Source of the DNA: Candidatus Segatella papionis
GTDB lineage: Bacteria; Bacteroidota; Bacteroidia; Bacteroidales; Bacteroidaceae
DNA length: 10,844 nucleotides
Reading direction: 5' to 3'
Assembly (NCBI GenBank): GCA_002297965.1
Contig: DBLF01000101.1
Span: forward strand, 1 to 10,844
In this document: positions 1-5,965 of the stretch, piece by piece
Layout: each line of letters opens with the position of its first letter
Numbering within the stretch: the first letter of the stretch is position 1
Notes under the pieces: model-generated
What the model was told of the DNA's origin: nothing
The model's database searches: none
The model's input: only the letters and a program-made list of their open reading frames with translations
Translations under genes and position numbers: made by a program

Positions 1-233
1 TGCCTATCGACGACTCGGATAAGTTCTGCCGTTGGTGCCTGGAGGAATTCAACTACGAGGGCGAGACCGTGATGATGGCTCCTGCCTCTGGTTTCTACAC
101 TACCCCAGGCGCAGGACGCAACCAGGTGCGTGTGGCTTACGTGTTGAAGAAGCACGACCTGGAGCGAGCACTCGTAGTCCTGGCCAAGGCCCTTGAGGCT
201 TATCCAGAACGAGTGGAGGATGATGGACTATAA
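1..233 (+). CDS. PLP-dependent aminotransferase (aspartate-type), C-terminal end
   Basis: Only the last 76 full codons are present, read in the frame that starts at base 3 and ends with TAA at 231-233; the gene begins outside the window. The residues match the C-terminal small domain of class I/II (fold type I) pyridoxal-phosphate aminotransferases of the aspartate type. A MMAPASGFY..PGAGRNQVRVAYVL stretch carries the family's late arginine (in RVAYVL), which in this family binds the substrate alpha-carboxylate. The protein ends with a helix rich in Leu, Ala and Lys. The inferred role is transamination between aspartate or a related amino acid and 2-oxoglutarate in the cytoplasm. Substrate specificity cannot be judged because the PLP lysine and most of the active site lie upstream. 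The next gene on the same strand starts 101 bp downstream, beyond an inverted repeat. Confidence 0.85.
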   Translation, partial: PIDDSDKFCRWCLEEFNYEGETVMMAPASGFYTTPGAGRNQVRVAYVLKKHDLERALVVLAKALEAYPERVEDDGL

Positions 234-240
234 ACTTTTC

Positions 241-322
241 AATGTTAAGTGTTAAATGTTAAGTTACAAACTATATTCCAACGTATGCTCAGTTTAACAC
301 TTAACATTGAACATTTAACATT
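241..322. repeat. Intergenic inverted repeat built from AATGTTAA-like units
   Basis: Bases 241-263 pair with 300-322 as an inverted repeat, with 21 of 23 positions complementary and about 36 bp between the arms. Each arm is itself made of short direct units of the form (A)ATGTTAA(G/A)TG. The element fills most of the gap between the aminotransferase and the permease gene. It could fold as a hairpin in the aminotransferase mRNA and act as a weak terminator or mRNA-end stabiliser, but there is no T-run of the classic kind after it. I recall similar TTAAC-rich intergenic repeats in Prevotella-like genomes, but copy number cannot be tested here. Confidence 0.65.
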
Positions 323-334
323 AAAATATAGAAG

Positions 335-1582
335 ATGAATTTTCCTCTATTTATAGCAAAGAGATTATATAGCGACCAGGGCGACAAACGTAAAGTTTCT
401 CGCCCTGCTATTCATATAGCCACAGCCGGCGTAGCCATCGGCCTCGCCATCATGATTATGTCGGTATGCGTGGTCTTGGGATTCAAGCATACCATCCGCG
501 ACAAGGTCATCGGATTCGGAAGCCACATACAGGTGGCCGACTTCATGACCCTGCAGCAGCAGAACCAATACCCCGTGGTGATGAACGACTCGATGGTGAA
601 TGTGCTCAAGAAGATTCCGGGCGTAAAACATGTACAGCGGTTTGCCATGAAAGAGGGAATCCTCAAGACCGACAGCGACTTCCTGGGCGTGGTGTTCAAG
701 GGCGTGGGTCCCGACTTCGACTCCACCTTCATCCATCAGAACATGGTGGAAGGAAGCATCCCTAGATTTGACGACAAGGCGAGTCACAACAAGATACTCA
801 TATCCAAGTTGATGGCAGACAAACTGAAGTTGAAGAATGGAGAACGAATCTTCGCCTACTTCATCGACAACAATGGCGTGCGCATGCGCCGATTCACCAT
901 TCAGGGCATCTACGAGACCAACCTCAAGAAGTACGACGAGCTGATGGTCTATACCGACCTCTACACCGCCGTGAAGCTCAACGGATGGATGGACGACCAA
1001 GCCAGCGGAGCAGAAATCACCGTGAACGACTTCGACAAGCTCAACGAGACGGAGGACTATATTATAAATAAGGTGAACCGCACCGTGGATCACTACGGCG
1101 AGACCTACAGCAGCGCCACCATCAAAGACTTGAACCCCAATATCTTCCAGTGGCTCGGGCTGATGGACCTCAACGTGTGGGTCATCCTCGGACTGATGCT
1201 AGCCGTGGCTGGCGTGACGATGATAAGCGGACTGCTCATCATCATCTTGGAACGCACCTCGATGATAGGCGTATTGAAAGCCCTGGGTGCACGCAACAAG
1301 ACCATCCGACACACCTTCCTCTGGTTTGCCGTGTTCATCATCGGCAAGGGAATGATACTCGGCAACATCATCGGCCTCGGCATCCTCGCCCTGCAACGCT
1401 ATACGGGATTGGTGAAGCTCGACGCCCAGACCTACTACGTAAGTACGGTGCCCGTGGAATTCAACTGGCTTTTCATCATAGCCCTCAACGTGGCTACGCT
1501 CCTCATCAGCATCTTCATGCTGGTTGCGCCAAGCTATCTGATTTCTCATATCCATCCAGCCAAGTCGATGAGATATGAATAG
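335..1582 (+). CDS. FtsX-like ABC transporter permease (LolC/LolE/MacB type)
   Basis: The 415-residue product is a standard length for LolC/LolE-type permeases. Visible order: a short cytoplasmic N-terminus (MNFPLFIAKRLYS), a first membrane segment at about residues 28-50, a periplasmic domain of about 225 residues (MacB-like core), then three membrane segments at about 279-301, 327-350 and 375-402 in the FtsX-like C-terminal domain. The motif ILERTSMIGVLKALGA between the second and third segments is typical of this family's coupling loop to the ATPase. Family knowledge: such permeases work with a LolD/MacB-type ATPase and move lipoproteins or other substrates out of the inner membrane, or transmit force to periplasmic partners. 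No ATPase gene is in the window, so the partner and substrate are unknown. The ATG at 335 is preceded by an AT-rich leader without a Shine-Dalgarno sequence. A terminator hairpin follows 48 bp after the stop. Confidence 0.88.
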   Translation: MNFPLFIAKRLYSDQGDKRKVSRPAIHIATAGVAIGLAIMIMSVCVVLGFKHTIRDKVIGFGSHIQVADFMTLQQQNQYPVVMNDSMVNVLKKIPGVKHVQRFAMKEGILKTDSDFLGVVFKGVGPDFDSTFIHQNMVEGSIPRFDDKASHNKILISKLMADKLKLKNGERIFAYFIDNNGVRMRRFTIQGIYETNLKKYDELMVYTDLYTAVKLNGWMDDQASGAEITVNDFDKLNETEDYIINKVNRTVDHYGETYSSATIKDLNPNIFQWLGLMDLNVWVILGLMLAVAGVTMISGLLIIILERTSMIGVLKALGARNKTIRHTFLWFAVFIIGKGMILGNIIGLGILALQRYTGLVKLDAQTYYVSTVPVEFNWLFIIALNVATLLISIFMLVAPSYLISHIHPAKSMRYE

Positions 1583-1630
1583 GAGAACGACAGACGTAAA
1601 TAAGATAAATCGACAAGATATGGATAAAAA

Positions 1631-1665
1631 TTGAAAAAACTAGGCTTTTTTGCCTAGTTTTTCAA
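1631..1665 (+). terminator. Hairpin terminator after the permease gene
   Basis: An 11-bp perfect stem (1635-1645 with 1652-1662, AAAAACTAGGC against GCCTAGTTTTT) encloses a loop of six T. The A-run on one side and T-run on the other make it a plausible intrinsic terminator for the permease transcript. It also insulates the promoter that starts about 40 bp further on. Confidence 0.75.
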
Positions 1666-1683
1666 TTAATTTGCCCCCACACC

Positions 1684-1758
1684 GAAAATAATGCACATTT
1701 TTTTTTGCGATGTGCATTATTTTCTGTACCTTTGCACAAAATTTTGTAAACTGTGCAA
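1684..1758. promoter_or_regulatory. Two identical dyads TGCACA-N13-TGTGCA over the promoter (putative operators)
   Basis: Dyad 1 has half-sites at 1692-1697 (TGCACA) and 1711-1716 (TGTGCA) and sits inside a longer perfect 15-bp inverted repeat (1684-1698 with 1710-1724). Dyad 2 has half-sites at 1733-1738 and 1752-1757, extended to a 7-bp match (TTGCACA / TGTGCAA), with a 12-bp palindrome ACAAAATTTTGT (1736-1747) inside it. Both have the same 13-bp spacer, and their centres are 41 bp apart, close to four helical turns. Dyad 1 is centred on the -33 box; dyad 2 runs from the end of the -7 box to the start codon. The layout is what one expects of operators for a dimeric repressor. The regulator is unknown. 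Confidence 0.6.
1704..1734 (+). promoter_or_regulatory. Bacteroidetes-type promoter for the acyl-CoA synthetase pair
   Basis: TACCTTTG at 1727-1734 matches the Bacteroidetes -7 consensus TAnnTTTG exactly. TTTG at 1704-1707, at the end of a T-run, fits the -33 element with a 19-bp gap. Transcription would begin roughly at 1739-1743, giving a very short leader of about 15-20 nt before the ATG at 1758. The promoter also shows that the in-frame upstream ATG at 1710 lies before the transcription start and cannot be the real start. Confidence 0.8.
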
Positions 1759-3425
1759 TGAATTCAATACCAAGTTTTAACTCGTATATTGAGAAGAGCA
1801 TCATCAAGAATTGGCATCTGGATGCGCTCACCGATTATAAGGGCGCAACCTTGCAATATCACGATGTTGCCAGAAAGATTGAGAAGCTACACATTCTGTT
1901 TGAGAACAGCGATGTGAAGAAGGGCGACAAGATAGCCGTTTGCGGAAGAAATAGTAGTCAGTGGGCAGTAGCCTTCCTGGCCATTATTACTTACGGCGCT
2001 ATCGTCGTACCTATACAAAACGAATTTAAGCCCGAACAAATTCACAACATCGTAAACCACAGCGAGAGCAAGCTCTTGTTCGTGGGCGACGTGGTAGCTA
2101 CAGAGATAACACCCGACGAGATGCCCTCGCTGGAAGGCATCATCTATCTGCCAGACAATTCGCTCGTCATCTCTCGCACAGAGAAGCTGACTTACGCGCG
2201 CGAACACCTCAACCAGATATTCTGCAAGAGATACCCTAAATATTTCCGTCCGGAGCACATCCACTATCACGTGGACGACCCAGAGGAATTGGCAATGATC
2301 AATTACACCAGCGGTACCACGGGATTCTCCAAGGGCGTGATGCTCCCCTACCGTGCGCTCTGGGGCAACCTCGACTATATGCTCACCCGCATCGCACCCA
2401 AGATTGGGCAGCACTGCAACATCCTTGCTTCCCTGCCAATGGCTCACATGTACGGACTGATGGCCGACTTGATTTTCAATATGGCGCTGGGCAACCACAT
2501 CTACTTCCTGACCCGTCTGCCAAGCCCTACGCTCATCGCACAGGCTTTCACAGAGATTAAGCCCGACATCATCTTCGCCGTGCCGCTCGTGGTGGAGAAA
2601 ATCGTGAGAAAGAAGATATTCCCACTCGTGCAGACCAACCGCGCCCGACTGCTCATGAACATGCCGGTCATCAACAAGCGCATCAAGGAGAAAATCAGGG
2701 AGTTCGTACTCAAGGAGTTTGGCGGCAATGCCTACGAGGTGGTTGTGGGCGGTGCACCGCTCAACAAGGAGATAGAGAACTTCTTCATCAGCATCGGCTT
2801 CCCTATCGCCATGGCTTACGGCACCACGGAGACGGCTCCTTTCATCACCTTCGCCAACGAGGAGGATTATGTGGCAGGCAGTTGCGGCGTAGCCGTGAAG
2901 CACATGGAGGTGAAAGTACTCAGCAACGACCCAGCGAATGTGCCAGGCGAATTGGTTTGCCACGGCATCAACACCATGAAGGGATATTACAAGAACGAGG
3001 AGGCCACCAAGGCTGTGCTCGACAAGGACGGATGGTACCACACCGGCGACTTGGCGACCATGAGCGCCGATGGTCATTTCTTCGTCAAGGGACGCAGCAA
3101 GAACATGCTGCTCGGACCAAACGGACAGAACATCTATCCTGAGGAAATCGAGGACAAGCTCAACTCGATGGCGATGGTCAACGAGAGCCTCGTCCTGCAA
3201 AAGGGCGACAAGCTCGTGGCACTGGTACACCCCGACATGGAGGAGGCAGAGACCTTGGGATTCACCCAGGAAGACCTCGACAACATCATGGAGCAAAACC
3301 GCAAGGAACTGAACGCCATGATACCTTCCTTCTCACAGGTGTCTCGCATACAGTTGCACGACAGTGAGTTTGAGAAGACTGCCAAGAAGTCAATTAAAAG
3401 ATATTTGTACCAAAACGCAATATAA
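1758..3425 (+). CDS. AMP-binding long-chain acyl-CoA synthetase-like enzyme, copy 1
   Basis: The 555-residue product belongs to the ANL superfamily of adenylate-forming enzymes. Motifs in order: the ATP phosphate-binding loop YTSGTTGFSKG at 183-193, YGTTE at 354-358 (adenine/ATP contact), HTGD ending at Asp431 (ribose contact) and GRSK at 445-448 followed by GQNIYPEEIE at the hinge of the C-terminal subdomain. The likely reaction is ATP-dependent activation of a carboxylic acid, probably a fatty acid, to an acyl-adenylate and then a thioester in the cytoplasm; the substrate is inferred only from family resemblance. There is no carrier-protein domain and no membrane segment. The C-terminal catalytic-lysine region reads EKTAKKSIKR, where a Ser (545) falls at the usual Lys position by eye alignment. 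The start at 1758 is chosen because it lies just after the promoter and matches the paralogue's N-terminus. The next gene begins 1 bp after the stop. Confidence 0.88.
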   Translation: MNSIPSFNSYIEKSIIKNWHLDALTDYKGATLQYHDVARKIEKLHILFENSDVKKGDKIAVCGRNSSQWAVAFLAIITYGAIVVPIQNEFKPEQIHNIVNHSESKLLFVGDVVATEITPDEMPSLEGIIYLPDNSLVISRTEKLTYAREHLNQIFCKRYPKYFRPEHIHYHVDDPEELAMINYTSGTTGFSKGVMLPYRALWGNLDYMLTRIAPKIGQHCNILASLPMAHMYGLMADLIFNMALGNHIYFLTRLPSPTLIAQAFTEIKPDIIFAVPLVVEKIVRKKIFPLVQTNRARLLMNMPVINKRIKEKIREFVLKEFGGNAYEVVVGGAPLNKEIENFFISIGFPIAMAYGTTETAPFITFANEEDYVAGSCGVAVKHMEVKVLSNDPANVPGELVCHGINTMKGYYKNEEATKAVLDKDGWYHTGDLATMSADGHFFVKGRSKNMLLGPNGQNIYPEEIEDKLNSMAMVNESLVLQKGDKLVALVHPDMEEAETLGFTQEDLDNIMEQNRKELNAMIPSFSQVSRIQLHDSEFEKTAKKSIKRYLYQNAI

Positions 3426-3426
3426 T

Positions 3427-5091
3427 ATGGAGATTCCTAGCTTTAACGCACTCATACAGAAGAGCATCATCGACCATTGGGACATGGATGCCCTTACCGA
3501 CTACAAGGGAGCCACCTTGCAGTATCATGATGTAGCCCGCAAAATCGAGAAGTTGCACATCATGTTTGAGAACTCAGGCGTAGTGAAGGGCGACAAGATT
3601 GCACTCTGCGGACGCAACAGCGCCAACTGGGCGGTGGCGTTCTTGGCTACCCTCACCTACGGTGCCATCGCCGTGCCTATCCTGCACGAGTTCATGCCCG
3701 ACCAGATACACAACATCGTGAACCACAGCGACGCCAAGTTGCTCTTCGTGGGCGACGTGGTGGCTACACAGGTGGATGCCACCAAGATGCCAAACCTGGA
3801 GGGCATCATCTATATCCCCGACTATTCGCTCGTGGTATCTCGCACAGATAAGTTGACTTACGCGCGCGAGCACCTCAACGAGATGTTTGGCATCAAATAT
3901 CCTAAGTACTTCCGCAAGGAACACATCAATTACTATATCGAGCAGAACCCAGACGAGCTGGCGATGATCAATTATACCAGTGGCACCACAGGATTCTCCA
4001 AGGGTGTGATGGTGCCCTACCGTGCCCTCTGGGGCAATGCCGACTTTGCCGAAAACGTGCTTGGCAAGCAAATCAAGGCTGGCGACCCTGTCATCAGCAT
4101 CCTGCCCATGGCCCACATGTATGGCATGGCGTTCGAGTTTATCTTCGAGTTCATCAAGGGTTGCCACGTGTATTACCTCACCCGCATCCCTAGCCCAGCC
4201 ATCATCGCCGAGGCATTCGGTAGAATCAAGCCAGCGGTCATCATCGCCGTGCCATTGGTCATCGAGAAGATTATCCGCAAGAAGGTGTTCCCTAAGATTC
4301 AGAACAACCGTATGCGCATGCTCCTCCACATGCCTGTGATTAGCAAGAAGGTAAAGGAGAAGATTTGCGAGCAGGTGAGCAATGCCTTCGGTGGCAACTT
4401 CTATGAGGTCATCATCGGTGGAGCTGCCTTCAACCAGGAGGTGGAGAGCTTCCTGCATAGCGTAGGTTTCAAATATACCGTGGGATATGGAGCCACAGAG
4501 TGTGCCCCTATCATCTGCTACGAAGACTACAAGGACTTTGTGCCTGGCTCTTGCGGCAAGGCTGCGCTCCACATGATGGTTCGCATCGACAGTCCTGACC
4601 CTGAGAATGTGCCGGGCGAAATCCTCGCCAAGGGTCCTAACGTGATGTTGGGATATTACAAGAACGAGGAAGCCACCAAGGCGACCATCGACGAGAACGG
4701 ATGGTATCACACGGGCGACCTCGGCACCATGGATAGCGACGGCAATGTATTCATCAAGGGTAGAAGCAAGAACATGCTCCTGGGTGCCAACGGACAGAAC
4801 ATTTATCCTGAGGAAATCGAGGACAAGCTGAACTCTCTCGCACTGGTTTCAGAGAGCGTGGTGGTACAGAAGGGCGACAAGCTCATCGGATTGGTATATC
4901 CAGACTTCGACGAGGCGCAATCGCTGAACCTGGGTCGAAAGGAGTTGGAAGATATCATGGAGCAAAACCGACAGGAGCTTAACTCTATGATTCCTGCCTA
5001 CAGCAAGGTAAGCGAAATCCGTATCCATGACGAGGAGTTCGAAAAGACTCCAAAGAAGAGTATCAAGCGATTCCTTTATACAGCCGAGTAA
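3427..5091 (+). CDS. AMP-binding long-chain acyl-CoA synthetase-like enzyme, copy 2
   Basis: The 554-residue product is co-linear with the preceding gene: YTSGTTGFSKG at 183-193, YGATE at 354-358, HTGD ending at Asp431, GRSK at 445-448, and EKTPKKSIKR with Ser545 in the usual Lys slot, all at the same residue numbers. Identity is high by eye, especially residues 20-120, with no net insertions in the core. Differences cluster at about 204-245 and 359-373, near the acyl-pocket parts of this fold. It probably activates a related but different acid. An open frame continues upstream into the first gene, but the ATG at 3427 gives MEIPSFN, aligned with the first protein's MNSIPSFN, so it is preferred. 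The two genes are separated by one base and must be cotranscribed from the 1704-1734 promoter. Many silent differences in conserved blocks argue for an old duplication. Confidence 0.88.
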   Translation: MEIPSFNALIQKSIIDHWDMDALTDYKGATLQYHDVARKIEKLHIMFENSGVVKGDKIALCGRNSANWAVAFLATLTYGAIAVPILHEFMPDQIHNIVNHSDAKLLFVGDVVATQVDATKMPNLEGIIYIPDYSLVVSRTDKLTYAREHLNEMFGIKYPKYFRKEHINYYIEQNPDELAMINYTSGTTGFSKGVMVPYRALWGNADFAENVLGKQIKAGDPVISILPMAHMYGMAFEFIFEFIKGCHVYYLTRIPSPAIIAEAFGRIKPAVIIAVPLVIEKIIRKKVFPKIQNNRMRMLLHMPVISKKVKEKICEQVSNAFGGNFYEVIIGGAAFNQEVESFLHSVGFKYTVGYGATECAPIICYEDYKDFVPGSCGKAALHMMVRIDSPDPENVPGEILAKGPNVMLGYYKNEEATKATIDENGWYHTGDLGTMDSDGNVFIKGRSKNMLLGANGQNIYPEEIEDKLNSLALVSESVVVQKGDKLIGLVYPDFDEAQSLNLGRKELEDIMEQNRQELNSMIPAYSKVSEIRIHDEEFEKTPKKSIKRFLYTAE

Positions 5092-5164
5092 ATATATCAT
5101 TTCTCAACAGAATAAAGATATCATTTCTCAAAATGAATAAAGATATCATTTCTCAGCAGAATAA
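5092..5164. repeat. Three tandem 24-25 bp repeats after the synthetase operon
   Basis: Three near-identical units run directly from the stop codon: 5092-5115, 5116-5140 and 5141-5164. Each contains ATATCATTTCTCA followed by a short A-rich tail ending GAATAA; a fourth broken start (AGATAA) follows. The units carry stop codons and encode nothing. They lie in the 3' untranslated region before the terminator at 5211, and their role is unknown. Slippage-type duplication is the simplest explanation. Confidence 0.7.
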
Positions 5165-5210
5165 AGATAAAATTGGAATAAGAAACCTATATTTTTATAG
5201 AAATAGAATT

Positions 5211-5246
5211 AAAAAGCCCGCTGCATCACGCAGCAGGCTTTTTTTA
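5211..5246 (+). terminator. Rho-independent terminator of the synthetase operon
   Basis: The stem AAAAAGCC-C-GCTGC (5211-5224) pairs with GCAGC-A-GGCTTTTT (5230 onward) around loop ATCAC, with a single C/A mismatch, and the right arm runs into seven T. This is a strong intrinsic terminator for the plus-strand operon. The matching A-run on the left may also let it stop the convergent Crp-type gene, which ends at 5281 on the minus strand. Confidence 0.9.
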
Positions 5247-5280
5247 TAAAACAACTAAACTTAAATGCCATTACTACACT

Positions 5281-5880
5281 TTATAGCAATGTATTTGATC
5301 GAATGCGAGACAACGTTTCTGGCGTCATCTGCAAATAACTTGCGATATAAGTCAGTGGCGCACGAAGCACCACCTGAGGATTCATTTCGCACAAGCGCTT
5401 GTACTTGTTGGGCGCCGTCTCGAAACGCATCAAGTCGGCATGGATTTGCGACTGAATCAAGCTTTCCTCCAATATCTTACGATAGAGCATCTGGATGTTG
5501 ACATTTCGTATGGCAGCGGCCTCCAGCTTCGCCTTCGGCAAGGCATAGACCAAGGTTGGTTCCAATGCCTCCACCTGCAGGTAGGATGGCTCCTCCTTAA
5601 ACAGGCTCTCGATGCACATGAATATAGAATGGTCCACACCCAAGTGTTCCGTCACCTCCTTCTCGTACTTCGTATAGTACTGGCGCACCAATCCCTTCTC
5701 GATGTAAGAGATGTTTCTGCACACCTCGCCCTCTACCAAAATCTTCTCTCCCTTGCCATACTTGATGGGTTCCAGGATAGACTCCAGTATGTCCAACTCA
5801 TCATAAGTCATCGTACTGTACCTACGGGCAAGCTCTCTGGCGATGTCACGCTTTGGGGTTATTACCTTAAATTCATTCAT
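5281..5880 (-). CDS. Crp/Fnr-family transcriptional regulator
   Basis: The 199-residue product has a cyclic-nucleotide-binding-type beta-barrel at about residues 25-115 (including GEVCRNISYIEKGLVRQYY at 51-69), a long dimerisation helix region at about 125-150, and a C-terminal helix-turn-helix at about 171-195 (RAPLTYIASYLQMTPETLSRIR). The classical cAMP phosphate-binding cassette of E. coli Crp is not evident, as is usual in Bacteroidetes members of this family, so the effector is unknown; no cysteine cluster of the Fnr Fe-S type is seen. It lies 85 bp downstream of lepA on the same strand and could be cotranscribed with it. It converges on the synthetase operon, but nothing in the sequence shows that it controls that operon. 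The start at 5880 is supported by an AGGAGG Shine-Dalgarno sequence 10 nt upstream. Confidence 0.88.
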   Translation of the reverse strand: MNEFKVITPKRDIARELARRYSTMTYDELDILESILEPIKYGKGEKILVEGEVCRNISYIEKGLVRQYYTKYEKEVTEHLGVDHSIFMCIESLFKEEPSYLQVEALEPTLVYALPKAKLEAAAIRNVNIQMLYRKILEESLIQSQIHADLMRFETAPNKYKRLCEMNPQVVLRAPLTYIASYLQMTPETLSRIRSNTLL

Positions 5881-5890
5881 AATCCATGTT

Positions 5891-5896
5891 CCTCCT
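5891..5896 (-). promoter_or_regulatory. Shine-Dalgarno sequence of the Crp-type regulator gene
   Basis: On the minus strand AGGAGG lies 10 nt before the ATG at 5880. A perfect SD is unusual here, since the other genes in this window have AT-rich leaders without one. A second ATG only 3 nt after the SD (at 5887) would read MDYE and stop at TGA overlapping the true start; its spacing is too short to be preferred. Confidence 0.6.
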
Positions 5897-5965
5897 ATTT
5901 ATATAATATATTGATAATATTTATAACTCTTCAAGGCATTATGTCCATGGCTTCTGCGTTACGCA

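Noticed and set aside
1710..1757. Upstream ATG extending the first synthetase by 16 residues
   Set aside because: The -7 box TACCTTTG lies at 1727-1734, after this ATG, so the codon is not transcribed; the paralogue also lacks such an extension.
1887..3296. 469-codon open frame on the minus strand, antisense to the first synthetase gene (also 3574-4710 minus, 6563-7678 plus and 9594-10793 plus)
   Set aside because: They are mirror frames of real, well-recognised genes, with His/Val/Leu-heavy composition, no domain motifs and no promoter or leader signals.
3364..3426. Upstream start extending the second synthetase into the first gene
   Set aside because: The extra residues are an off-frame reading of the first gene's end, and the ATG at 3427 aligns with the first protein's N-terminus.
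5955..5965. Palindrome TGCGTTACGCA next to the lepA stop as a terminator or operator
   Set aside because: Five-base arms with one central base and no T-run; too small to support a function.
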